From Cyathus striatus (lineage: Eukaryota; Basidiomycota; Agaricomycetes; Agaricales; Nidulariaceae): a stretch of DNA of 64,000 bases. The notes below the pieces were generated by a model. The model had not been told where the DNA came from and searched no databases. It saw nothing but the letters and a program-made list of their open reading frames with translations. Positions 23,601-35,900 of this stretch are shown piece by piece. A program made the translations under genes and the position numbers. Each line of letters opens with the position of its first letter. The first letter of the stretch is position 1. Where the stretch lies: assembly GCA_025738555.1 (NCBI GenBank), contig JAOVFP010000009.1, forward strand, positions 1,240,001 to 1,304,000, in the 5' to 3' direction.

Positions 23601-25038
23601 AAAAGTAATTGAAGACATACCAATGGAATCACCATCTGAACTTGATATTATACAACGTGAATCGTCTTTTATTGCTGAAGAAAAAAGATGGTGAAATTAC
23701 ATTTTGACCCATGTGTTAGCATGGGAATTGAACCCGCTGTACTGATACAAGAACCACCGGTGTACCGAGTACTCCATCTAAACATAATATAATCTTGAAT
23801 CATCTTGAATCAATTTGTTGCTTGCACTGAAGAAAATACATTTAGCTTGCGTTTCAGCACAGGAATTGAACCCACTTTACTGGTACTAGTACCTCTGACG
23901 TACCATATAGACCAACCGAGCGGGCTTGATGCATTGATGTTATACAACTTGAATTGTCTTGTATTGATTTGTTGCTTGTGCTAAAGAAAGATATACAAGC
24001 CGTCAGTCATGTTGCTAACTATGTTCCAGCACGGGAATTGAACCCACTGTACAGGTACTAGTACTAATAACGTACCAAGTACACCAACTGAACTTGATGT
24101 AATGCAACTTGAATCACTGTAATGATTTATTGCTTGCACGTTGCCTGAAGAAAAAAAGATGACAAGATTTCGTTTCAAGCTACCTTCAGCACGGGCGTCG
24201 GGAATCGAACCTGATGTATTGGTACTAGTACCCATAACGTACCAAATATACCATCTGAACTTGGTATTACACAACTCGGATCGTCTTGTATCGATACGTT
24301 GCTTGCTAGTTGCCTGAAGAAAAAAAATATGTCAGGTATTTGTATTAGACCACCTTCAGCACGGGAATCGAACACGCTGTATTGGTACTAATAGTACCAC
24401 TGACGTACCAAGTACACCAACTGAACTCGATATTATACACCTCGAATCGTTTGGTATCGATTTGTTGCCTACACGTAGCCTGAAGAAAAAGAGAACAAAG
24501 ACAACGACACCTTATGTTTCAGAAGTGGAATTAACCAAATACACCATCTGAACTTGGTACGATACAACATGAATCGTCTTGTATCGATTTTTTGCTGGCG
24601 CTGAAGACAAGATACAATCATCCATAATCTTAGGATTATGTTCCAGCACTAGAATTGCACCCACTGTACAGGCACTAGTACAACTGATGTACCATATACA
24701 CCATCCGAACTTGATATTATATAACTAGAATCGTCTGGTATCGATTTGTTACTTGCACGTTGCCTGAAGAAAAAAAAAGCGAGAGAAATATGGTGTTTGC
24801 TTTAAGCTTACATGTTTCAGAATGGGAATCGACCAAATACACCATCTGAACTTGATAGTACCTATACAACTTGATTTGTATTGTATCAATTCGTTACTGG
24901 TGCTGAAGAAAAGTTTCGTCATATCATACCATGTTCCACAGTTCCAGTATGGGAATTGAACCCGCTCTACTAGCAGTGTATAACACGTACCAGCTCATCC
25001 ATCTGAACTTTATATAATCCAACATAAGTAAATATCTT

Positions 25039-25116
25039 GTTGACCCCTTTCGCGTGCACAGCAGCACCAATTTCATACTTTAACTGCCCACCGCCTTCCC
25101 GCCCCTGCGCAAATGG
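25039..25116 (-). repeat. GC-rich box of the higher-order repeat, copy 1
   Basis: A segment ending CCCGCCCCTGCGCAAATGG on the plus strand and containing GACCCCTTTCGCGTGCACAG. It lies between a tRNA-like unit of the CTCTACTAG type and the next conserved spacer. It recurs once per ~1.4-1.5 kb. It is followed here by an unrelated ~90-base insertion ending near 25260. Confidence 0.75.
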
Positions 25117-26414
25117 ATTTGTTGCTTGTGCTAGAGAAAAGATATACAAGCCATCAGTCATGCATTCATGTTTCGGCAGAGAAAGAAAAAGTTGCGGCTC
25201 CGTGTAAAAAGCTGAGGCACGCTCAAAAAAGTTGCGCGGCACAATAAATGTGCACTTTGAATGGCAAGTCTATCACCTTCAGCACGGGAATCGAACCCGC
25301 TGTACTGGGTACCAGTACCACTGTCGTACCAAGTACACCATCTGAACTTGATATTATGCAACTTGAATCGTGTTATATCGATTTATTGCTGGTGCCAAAC
25401 AAAAAAGAAAACATAAACTCAAGACCCGATACCTTCAGCACGGGAATCGAACCCGCTGTACAGGTATGAGTACCACCGTCGTACCATGTACACCATCCGA
25501 ACTTGATATTATACAACTTGAATCATGCGGTATCGATTTGTTTCGGGCGCCGGGCAAAAAAGAAAACAGAAGCTCGAGAGCCTATTTACACCTTCAGCAC
25601 GGGAATCGAACCCACTGTACAGGTGTATCAGTACCATGTCGTATCAAGTACACCAGCTGGGCTTGATATTATGCAACTTGAATCGTGTTGTATTGATTTG
25701 CTGCTTGTACTAAAGAAAAGATACACAAGCCGTCAGTCATATATCATAGCACGCTGTACTGGTACCAGTACCCATAACGTTCCAAATACATCAAGTGAAC
25801 TTGGTATTATATAACTCGAATCGTCCCGTATCGATTTGTTGCCTGTGCCAAAAAACCATACAGAACGACAATGTTCAACGTTCCAGGCGGGGATTGAACC
25901 CACTGCACTGGTACAAGTATACCAAATACACCATCTGAACCTTGGTAGTATATGACTCGAATTGTCCTGTATCGATTTGTTGCTTGCACGTTGCCTAAAG
26001 AAAAAGACAATGTTACCTAAATACAGTTCATATGTTTCAGAATGGCAATCAACTAAATACACTATCTGAACCTTGATATTATACAACACTAATCGTCTTT
26101 TATCGTTTTAAATGTTACTGGTGCCGAAGGAAAAGTCACGCCGGAAGAGTACGTTCCATCACGGGAATTGAGCCCGCTGTAGTGGTACTAGAATTACTGA
26201 GTACCAAGTACACCATTTGAACCTTTTTATAAAGGAACTTGAACCGTTTTTATATGAGTACGAATTTGAATTTGTTACTTACCTGATGAAAAAGCGAACC
26301 CAAAGCTATACCCTAGCGCAACCTTCAGTACGGGAATCGAACCCGCTCTACTAGCAGTGTATAGTATAACACGTACCAGCTCATCCATCTGAACTTCATA
26401 TAATTTAATCTAAG

Positions 26415-26529
26415 TCTCTTATCGACCCCTTTCCCAAGGCTATCGCGCCTCGCTTACCTGTAATATGCACAGCAGCGCCTAATCTATACTCTAACCGCCC
26501 ACCGCTTTTCCCGCCCCTGCGCAAATGGA
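26415..26529 (-). repeat. GC-rich box of the higher-order repeat, copy 2
   Basis: Same box, with a ~30-base insertion between GACCCCTTTC and the GCACAGCAGCGCC segment. Adjacent units keep the order found around the other copies. Confidence 0.7.
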
Positions 26530-26766
26530 TTTGTTGCTTGTGCCAGAGAAAAGATATACAAGCTGTCAATCATGCATTCATGTTTCGGCACGAGAATCGA
26601 GCCACCCATAAACTATCAAGTACACCAACTGAACGTAATATTACGCTAGTCGAATTGCCTTGTATCGATTTGTTGCCTGAAGTCGCTCCAAAGAACATGT
26701 CCACGGAGCCCGAATATTCCGGCATGGGAATTGAACTCACTGTACAGGTACCAGTACCACTGTCGT

Positions 26767-28153
26767 ATCATGTACACCAGCAGCACTAGATGGGGCGGAC
26801 ACAGCAGATATCATAATCTACACAGATGGTTCAGGATATAAGGGACGAATTGGGTCGTCCGCAGTCCTCTATCGAGGAGGACAGGAAATTGCACGCCTCA
26901 GATATCTTCTCGGTTCAGACTCACACCATGTCGTTTTCAGCGCAGAATGTACCGGCCTCCTCCTAGGAGCTCACCTACTCAGCAAACAAGAAGGATTCAC
27001 ATCAGTCACATTCGCAATCGATAACCAGGCATCAATCTTGGCGGCAGGGAGCCACTATCCTCGACCAGGTCACTATATCTGCGACGAATTTCTAACAGTG
27101 CTGGCAGAAGCGATTGATGCTGAGGTAGAGGTCACTCTACGATGGGTCCCGGGTCATTGGGATATCGAAGGCAACGAGGTGGCAGACCAGGAAGCGAAAC
27201 GGGCGATTACACAGGGATCTCATCCACGCAAGGAGCTACCACACCTACTTCGACACACCCTCCCCATCTCCAAGTCAGCAATCAACTCAATCCACAAGAA
27301 AAAGATCAAAGCGGCGGCAGAGAGCCACTGGCGGTCTTCACCATGTCACTCATGAGTCAGCCGTAACATTCCAGCTAAGTCGTCCGCCTTTAATTCAACG
27401 CTGCTACTGCACCTTCCACGCAAATTGACGAGCCTCATTACACAGTTGGTCACAGGGCACATCGCCCTCAACAAATACCTCCATCGCATAGGCAAGGTAC
27501 CCTCTCCCATGTGCGGAAAATGTTCTACAAACTCTCCGGAGACTGTAGATCACTTCCTCCTACGGTGTCCGACATACGCGAATCGAAGAGCTCCTCTTTT
27601 CGCGCAATGCGCTAACCGACGCAGGAGCATCTCCTTGCGCCATATCCTCGCAGATCCTGAGAACCTATCAGCACTTGCTATATTCATCAACGCAACAGGT
27701 CGCCTCAAACAGACACTTAGGACTATACCACTATGGAGCTCGACAACAGGAGGTGAAGAATAGAAGTAGAAGAAGGGACGAGGCAGGGAGATTTCATTCT
27801 CGTTTCAATAATTCACGATAGCTTTCACATCGTACAAAGCACTCAGTCACACGCAGCTCAACAACCGCTTCACCGCTTTGGCATTCAGCCACTTACACCG
27901 AAAATATGGTGCGCGCTCACTCACAGTGATGCCTCCAGCCCCACACCTCCTGGTGTCCTTCCTTCGGCAAGGCATCCCGAGTTACATATTATACCGCCGC
28001 TCTTATGCTTGCTACAAGCTCTCATGTCCTCTTACATTACTTATTATATTACCTTAACATACGGTAGACGCTACATTGTCGCGACATATGGCCTTCCATA
28101 ACCGACATAAAATACAGGATTTTTTTTTTTTTAAAAAAAAATCATGTACACCA
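26767..28153 (+). mobile_element. 5'-truncated non-LTR retrotransposon with TSD
   Basis: The 13-base sequence ATCATGTACACCA occurs at 26767-26779 and again at 28141-28153, directly flanking the insert. The insert starts abruptly inside an open frame, and its 3' end is a T-run followed by A9, as expected for target-primed reverse transcription with 5' truncation. The frame 26780-27763 holds a type I RNase H with all four acidic residues (YTDGSG, FSAECTGLL, AIDNQAS, GNEVADQEAK). A C-terminal Cys/His finger follows (CGKCS, ETVDHFLLRC). One in-frame TGA at 27353-27355 interrupts it; otherwise it is open. RNase H plus this finger suggests a Tad1/I-type LINE. The reverse transcriptase proper is missing, so the copy is dead. 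Confidence 0.88.
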
Positions 28154-29180
28154 TCTGAACTTGATATTATACAACTTGAATTGTGTTGTATCGATTTGTT
28201 GCTGGTTCCAGAGAAAAATAGAAAATGTGGATATGCGACGTTACACCTTCAGCACGGGAATTGAACCCGCTGTACTGGTACCAGTACCACTGTCGTACCA
28301 AGTACACCATCTGAACTTGATATTATACAACTTGAATCGTGCTGTATCAATTTGTTTCTGGTGCCAAACAGAAAGAAAACAGAAACTCGAGAGCCCATTT
28401 ACACCTTCAGCATGGGAATCGAACCCGCTGCACAGGTATGAGTACCACTACGTACCAAGTACGCCAACTGGACTTGATATTATGCAACTTGAATTGTGTT
28501 GTATCGATTTGCTGCTCGTGCTAAAGAAAGATATACAAGCCGTCAGTCATGTTTCGGCACGAGAATCGAACCCGCTGTACTGGTACCAGTACCCATAACG
28601 TACCAAATACATCAAGTGAACTTGTTGCTTGTGCCAAAAATATGCTTCGAAGTGTTAATGCTCCAGGCGGGAATCGAACCCATTGTAGTGCCACAAGTAC
28701 AACCGAAGTATTAAATACACCATCTGAACCTTGGTAGTATATGACTCGAATTGTCTTGTATCGATTTGTTGCTTGCACATTGCCTGAAGAAAAAGACAGG
28801 GAGAGCACTGTGTCTTATGTTTCAGAATGGCAATCGATCATATACACCATCTGAACCTTGATGTTATACAACACGAATCGTCTTGTATCGTTTTAAATGT
28901 TGCTGATGCGAAGGAAAAGTCACACCGGCGGAGTACGTTCCATCACGGGAATTGAACCCGCTGTAGTGGTACTAGCATTACTGAGTACAAGTACACCATT
29001 TGAACCTTTTTATAAAGGAACTTGAACCGTTTTATATGAATTTGAATTTGTTACGTGAAGAAAAAGAGGCATCGACTATGTTACGTACCTTCAGTACGGG
29101 AATTGAACCCGCTCTACTAGCAGTGTATAACACGTACCAGCTCATCCATCTGAACTTCATATACTCATCCCAATCCAAAT

Positions 29181-29263
29181 CTCTTATCGACCCCTTTCGC
29201 GTATAGCAGTACCTAATCCATACACTAAACGCCCATCGCCTTCCCCGCCCCTGTGCAAATGGA
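29181..29263 (-). repeat. GC-rich box of the higher-order repeat, copy 3
   Basis: Same box, with GCGTATAGCAG in place of GCGTGCACAGCAG and CCCCTGTGCAAATGG at the end. It again sits between the CTCTACTAG unit and the CGAGAATCGAGCC unit. Confidence 0.75.
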
Positions 29264-30736
29264 TTTGTTGCTTGTGCTAAGAAAAGATATACAAGCCGTC
29301 AGTCAAGCATTCATGTTTCGGCACGAGAATCGAGCCACTCATAAATTACCAAGTACACCAACTGAACGTGATATTATACTAGTCGAATCGTCTTAGTACC
29401 CATAATGTACCATGTACACCATCTGAACTTGGTATTACACAACTTGAATCGAATCGTGTTGTATCGATTTGTTGCTGGATCCAGAGAAAAATAGAAAATG
29501 TGGATATAGTGGCGTCACACCTTCAGCACGGGAATTGAACCCACTGTACAGGCACCAGTACCCATAATGTACCATGTGCACCATCTGAACTTACAACTTG
29601 AATCATGTTGCATCGATTTATTGCTGGCGCCAAACAAAAAAGAAAACATTAACTCAAGACCCGATACCTTCAGCACGGGAATCGAACCCGCTGTACAGGT
29701 ATCAATGCCACGACGTACCAAGCACACCAACTGGGCTTGATATTATGCAACTTGAATCGTGTTGTATCGATTAGTTGCTGGTTCCAGAGAAAAATAGAAA
29801 ATGTCGATATGTGACGTTACACCTTCAGCACGGGAATCGAACCCGTTGTACTGGTACCAGTACCACTGCCGTACCATGTACACCATCCGAACTTAATATT
29901 ATACAACTTGAATCGTGCTGTATCGATTTGTTTCAGGCGCCAAACAAAAAAGAAACCAACTTAAGAACCTACACCTTCAGCACGGGAATCGAACCCGCTG
30001 TACAGGTATGAGTACCACAACGTACCAAGTACACCAACTGGGCTTGATATTATGCAACTCTAATTGTGTTGTTATCGATTTGTTGCTTGTGCTAAAGAAA
30101 GATATACAAGTCGTCAGTCATGTTTCGGTACGAGAATTGAATCCGAACTTGGTATTATATAACTCGAATCTTGTATCGATTTGTTGCTTGTGCCAAAAAA
30201 CCAGACAAGTGCTAATGCTCCAGGCGGGAATCGACCCCACTGTAGTGGCACAAGTACAACCGAAGTACTAAATACACCATCTGAACCTTGGTAATATATG
30301 ACTCGAATTGTCTTGTATCGATTTGTTGCTTGCACGTTGCCTGAAGAAAAAGAACAAGAGAGCTAGTTTATGTTTCAGAATGGCAATCGACCAAATACAC
30401 CATCCGAACCTTGATAGTATACGACACAAATCGTCTTGTATCGATTTAAATGTTGCTGGTGCGAAGGAAAAATCACGACAGTCGGAATACGTTCCATCAC
30501 GGGAATTGAACCCGCTGTAGTGGTACTTGAATTACTGAGTACCAAGTACACCATTTGAACCTTTTTATATAGATAACTTGAACTGTTTTATATGAGTATG
30601 AATTTGAATTTATTACGTGAAGAAAAAGAAACATCGTTCACATACCTTCAGTACGGGAATTGAACCCGCTCTACTAGCAGTGTATAACACGTACCAGCTC
30701 ATCCATCTGAACTTCATATACTCATCCCAATCCAAA

Positions 30737-30821
30737 TCTCTTATCGACCCCTTTCGCGTGCACAGCAGCGCCTAATCCATACTCTAACTGCCCACCGCCT
30801 TCCCCGCCCCTGCGCAGGTGG
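30737..30821 (-). repeat. GC-rich box of the higher-order repeat, copy 4
   Basis: Closely similar to copies 1 and 5, and kept in the same order relative to neighbouring tRNA-like units. Confidence 0.75.
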
Positions 30822-32246
30822 ATATGTTACTTGTGCTAGAGAAAAGATATACAAGCCGTCAGTCATGCGTTCATGTTTCGGCACGAGAATCGAGCCACCC
30901 ATAAATTACCAAGTACACTAACTGAACGTGATATTATGCTAGTCGAATCGTCTCGTATCGATTTGTTGCTTGAAGTCGTTCCAAAGAAGATATCGTATAC
31001 GGAGCTCGGATATTCCGGCATGGGAATTGAACCCACTGTACAGGTACCAGTACCACTGTCGTACCATGTACACCATCTGAATGCAACTTGAATCGTGTTG
31101 TATCGATTTGTTGCTGGTTCCAGAGAAAAATAGAAAATGTGGATATGTGATGTTACACCTTTAGCACGGGAATCGAACCCGCTGTACTGGTATCAGTACC
31201 ACTGTTGTACCAAGTACACCAACTGAACTTGGTATTATGCAACTTGTATCGTGTTGTATCGATGTATTGCTGGTGCCAAAAAAGAAAGAAAACATAAACT
31301 CCAGACTGCATATCTTCAGCGCTTCAGCACGGGAATCGAACCCGCTGTACTGGTGCCAGTACCCATAGCGTACCAAGTACACCATCTGAACTTGATAATA
31401 TACAACTTGAATCGTGCTGTATCGATTTGTTTCTGATGCCAAAGAAAAAGAAAACGTAATATCAAAACTCCAGAACGCCATCAGCTGTTCAGCATGGGGA
31501 TCGGGCCCGCTGCACAGGTATGAGTACCACGACGTACCAAGTACACCAACTGGACTTGATATTATGCAACTTGAATTGTGTTGTATCGATTTGCTGCTTG
31601 TGCTAAAGAAAAGATATACAAGCCGTCAGTACTTCAGTTGTAACCCGCTGTACTGTTACCAGTACCCATTACGTACCAAATACATCAAGTGAACTTGTTG
31701 CTTGTGCCAAAAGAGACATGTAGAACGCGAATGCTCCAGGCGGGAATCGAACCCACTGTAGTGGTACAAGTACAACCGAAGTACTAAATACACCATCCGA
31801 ACCTTGGTAGTGTATGACTCGAATTGTCTTGTATCGATTTATTGCGTGCATGTTGCCTGAAGAAAAAGACAACATGAATATACTACATATGTTTCAGAAT
31901 GGCAATCGACCGAATACACCATCTGAACCTTGATAATATACGACACGAATTGTCTTGTATCGATTTAAATGTTGCTGGTGCCGAAGGAAAAGCTACTTCC
32001 AATATGACGTTCCATCACGGGAATTGAACCCGCTGTAGTGGTACTAGAATTACCGAGTACCAAGTACACCATTTGGACTTTTTATAAAGAAAGTTGAATT
32101 GTTTTAGATGAGTATGAATTAAGTACTTGCCTGAAGAAAAGAACTACGAAAGAGAATTTATTACATTCAACACGGGAATCGAACCCACTGCATAGTACGA
32201 GATGTTACCAGCTCACCTATCTGAACTTCTTAAACCCCAATCCAAA

Positions 32247-32329
32247 TCTCTTACCGACCCCTTTCACGTGCACAGCAGCGCCTAATCCATACACTAACCG
32301 CCCACCGCCTCCCCCGCCCCTGCGCAAAA
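32247..32329 (-). repeat. GC-rich box of the higher-order repeat, copy 5 (array edge)
   Basis: The last copy marks the right edge of the array: no tRNA-like unit is found beyond it. Read on the minus strand, the array therefore begins with this box, and each later higher-order repeat also begins with one. Confidence 0.7.
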
Positions 32330-32335
32330 TGTATG

Positions 32336-32929
32336 TAATTCCCACAAATTAATATTGATATTGATGGATGAGCACTGCCTCTGAGCGTACTGGCTCGTTC
32401 AACTCGGACGTAAGCGGGCGTGTGGAGGATAGACATCAACCTGAGACAGGGTGTGCTGCGGGCTGCGCGGCGTCTGTCTAGTGTCTAACGTCTAACATTT
32501 GATAGTGGGTTGTTGGTTGGTTGGATACGGTTGGGAGTTAACAGAGGATGCATTGTATAAATCAATAGGCAAGGGAGATAGAATAGAGTCATGACAAACA
32601 CAAAACACAAACGCCGCCGTCGATGATTGGACCAGGAACGCCAAGGAACGCACGCGCTCCCAGGGCAAACGCTGACGTAAATAACACACCTGAAAACATT
32701 GTTACAGTTTCTGTTGCAACGAACAGTTGCCTGGCTTCTTTCTACGTCACACTCTCCTCCCTCGTATCACCCCGCAGTTGTGCTGAGTGTGCTGTGCTGT
32801 GCTGTAGCCACTGCCCCCATCCTATACCTTGCCCTTCCTTATCCGTTCAAGAAAACCACACGAAGATCCACGACGACGACCCCTCTGAGTCTGTAGAACC
32901 AAGACACAACGAGCAGAGACTCTGACACG
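32336..32929. promoter_or_regulatory. Chitin synthase upstream region
   Basis: Between array edge and chitin synthase start. It turns pyrimidine-rich (runs such as CACACTCTCCTCCCTCG, CCCTTCCTTATCC) in the last ~200 bases, as is common for strongly expressed fungal promoters and leaders. No TATA box is convincing. Confidence 0.4.
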
Positions 32930-35900
32930 ATGTCTTATCACGAGGTACCCTCCCTTCCCCCTCTTCCTTCCATCTCCACTAACAATGTAACAGGCAGACG
33001 AAGCCCAAAGAAGACACTACAACGACGGTCAGTTACCTTATCCTCCCGCAACCGCACCACCACCGCAACATACACCCAACCCATACGATCTACATCAAGG
33101 ACATGCCAGTCCCGCTCCGAATCCGTATGATGCATATGCGCATAGTATAGGAATTCCTCCTCCCCCTCCTCCCCCTCAACAGCAACAACAACAGGGGTAC
33201 AATGCGGGAGGAGGGCAATATGACTTTACGAACCCGTTCAGCTCAGGCTACTCACCTCCCCAACAACACACTTACCCATCCAGTCCTCCTCAACAACAAC
33301 ATCAACAAGGATACATATCCCCCCCACCACCACCGCCTCCATCCCAGATCCACAATTACGGAATGTCAAGCCCGCCGCCCCCTGGTGCGCAGCAGCAGCA
33401 ATACGCAGGGGTACAACTGATAGATACACCATACCATCCCTCATCCCCACCACACATGATCTCTCCACCAACTTCACCCCCCGTCGCACCAACCCTCTAC
33501 CCCTCCCGCTCAGACTATACCATGGCCTCAACCTCCCCAGGAGTAGGGAGAGAAGAAGAAGATTTCGACGCGGGTGATATTCCCCTATTACGCCGAGATC
33601 CAAGTAGTACCGCCACAAGTCAAGGCTGGGTAGGAGTGGGAATGCCTATGCCGGGTGGATACGACGCTCAAGGCCACGAAGCGATGGAAGAAAGTAATAT
33701 TCGATATGGGAGAATTCCACAGCGTGTACCGAGACGGTACAAGACGATTAAGAAAGTCGAGTATGTCCTTCTTCTTTCTTTCTTTAACCCACACTAACTC
33801 GCTGGTAGATTATTCCACGGGAACTTCGTCCTAGACACCCCAATCCCCCCTAAACTCCTCTCCTTATGCCCGCTCACCACAACCCGCGAATTCACCCACA
33901 TGCGATACACAGCAGCAACATGCGACCCAAACACCTTCCTCTCCTCCGGCTTTACACTCCGTCAAACGCACTACGATCCCCCGCGCCGGACAGAACTGTT
34001 CATCGTAATGACCATGTACAACGAGGACGAAGAGTTGTTCTGTAGGACTATGCACGGTGTTCTTAAGAATATCGCGCATTTGTGTAGTAGGGAACGGAGT
34101 AAGACGTGGGGCAAGGAAGGATGGAAGAAGGTTGTTGTTTGTGTTGTGTCTGATGGAAGAGGGAAAGTCAATGCGAGGACGTTGAGTGTATTGGCTGCTA
34201 TGGGGTGTTATCAGGAGGGTGTGGCAAAGTCTAAAATTGGGGAGAGGGAGGTTCAGGCTCATGTTTTTGAGTATACTACTCAGAGTCAGTTCTTTTCTTT
34301 TCTTTCTTTTCTTTCAAACTCGTACTAACGGAAAATATAGTATCAATAACCCCGAGTCTTAAAATCGAAGGAGCAGAAAAGGGAATCGTCCCCGTACAGA
34401 TTATATTTTGCTTGAAGGAGAAGAATCAGAAGAAGATTAATTCGCATAGATGGTTTTTTAATGCTTTTGGACCAGTTTTACAGCCTAATGTGTGTTGTCT
34501 CCTTTCTATCTCTCTACCGCTCATGTTAACGCCCTCGCTCGCAGGTATGCGTCCTCCTAGACGTAGGAACAATGCCAGGCCCAACATCCATCTACCACCT
34601 CTGGAAAGCATTCGATATCAACTCGAATGTAGGAGGCGCATGTGGTGAGATTGTAGCGCTCAAGGGCAAGTGGGGCCAGAATTTGATTAATCCTCTTGGT
34701 GTGTCTTTTCCCTCTTTTCTTTCTATGAAGGAGGGGGCTGATGGGGTGGGGATAGTGGCGGCGCAGAATTTCGAGTATAAAATGAGTAATATTTTGGATA
34801 AACCTTTGTATGTCTTCCCTTCATTCGATGGGACAGGCTCGCTGACGCTCGCTCAGAGAAAGCATATTTGGATATATATCCGTTCTGCCTGGTGCTTTTT
34901 CCGCTTATCGGTATATCGCGTTGCAGAATGATGCGACGGGTGAAGGACCTTTGCAAAAGTACTTTTTGGGGGAGAAAATGGTATGTCCCCTCCCTCCCTT
35001 CTTTCATTATGTAACAAGCATGCTAACGCACGCAAAGCATGGAGCAGGAGCAAATATATTCACAGCCAACATGTATCTTGCGGAAGATCGTATCTTGTGT
35101 TGGGAGCTTGTGTCCAAGAGGGGTGGATCGTGGATTTTGCATTATGTGAAGAGTGCTTATGCTGTTACTGATGTTCCTGATACGGTGTGTGTGTTTTTTG
35201 TGGTGGGGGTTGAGAGCTGATTGTTATTTGTGTTCTTACTCGTTCTTTCACCTCCATGGCTCGCTCCAGGTCCCAGAACTAATCTCCCAACGCCGACGCT
35301 GGCTCAACGGTTCCTTCTTCGCCGCCGTCCACAGTACAATCCACTTTTACTACATCTACCGATCCTCGCACACTTTCATGCGGAAGCTGTGGATACACAT
35401 CGAGATGTTCTATCAGTTGTTTAATTTGATTTTTTCGTGGTTTGCCCTGGTCTGTCTTTTTCCCCTTCTTTTCTATGTGATGGCTTATTCTTGCGCGTAG
35501 GCTAATTATTACATCGCCTTTTCGATTCTTTCTTCGGCGATGGAGGATCCGGAGTTTAATCTTAAAGGCATACATATCGTCAATGTGCTCCTCAACTACT
35601 TTTACCTCGGCTTGCTCGTCATGTGCTTCATTCTCTCCCTTGGGAATCGGCCGCAGGGTTCAAAGTGGGGGTATACGATGGCGTTTATTGGGTTTGCATT
35701 GGTTACTATTTATATGACTGTATGTTCCTTTTCTTCTTTCATGGGAGGAGGCTAATGAAAATATAGGTTGCTGCGTTCCTTCTGGCATTCAAAGGCATAG
35801 AAAACCTATCGAAATCGGACAATGGACTCAATTTCGGGGATTTGTTCACGAATCATATTTTTAGGAATATCGTGTTGAGTTTGGTTGCGACGCTTGGGTT

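Larger units (their letters stand above)
23600..32335 (-). repeat. Array of about 47 tRNA-like Pol III-type units
   Basis: On the minus strand each unit reads: AT-rich lead with TGTATAATATCAAG, then TTCAGATGGTGTACTTGGTA (A-box-like TGGTGTACTTGG), a short middle arm, GGGTTCGATTCCC or GGGTTCAATTCCC (B-box), CTGAAGG closing the acceptor stem (TTCAG/CTGAA), a 17-40-base trailer and a T4-T8 run. Reverse B-boxes begin near 23723, 23861, 24033, 24200, 24363, 24522, 24650, 24823, 24951, 25286, 25442, 25601, 25889, 26163, 26332, 26591, 26727, 28256, 28414, 28561, 28669, 28828, 28946, 29098, 29323, 29530, 29677, 29832, 29983, 30131, 30226, 30380, 30501, 30655, 30886, 31022, 31168, 31331, 31486, 31742, 31891, 32019 and 32173; a few more units have lost it (25748, 26041, 29394, 31630). 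The anticodon loop lacks U33 and the middle arm is often palindromic (TACTGGTACCAGTA), so these are not ordinary tRNAs. Confidence 0.88.

Noticed and set aside
25248..31875. Many short reading frames with repeated peptides such as FSTGIEPAV and PSARESNPL
   Set aside because: These are translations of the repeated B-box sequence in various frames and on both strands, not genes.
23600..32335. CRISPR-like reading of the array (constant repeats, variable spacers)
   Set aside because: Eukaryotic setting, no cas genes, repeats are tRNA-like with A and B boxes, several unit types have conserved rather than unique spacers, and spacer lengths vary widely.
23600..32335. Genuine functional tRNA genes
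   Set aside because: The anticodon loop lacks U33, the middle arm is palindromic or missing, and acceptor stems reach only 5-6 pairs. They are tRNA-like at best.
33160..33400. Pro/Gln-rich stretch as a separate gene or repeat element
   Set aside because: It is in frame with the chitin synthase and is its normal low-complexity N-terminus.
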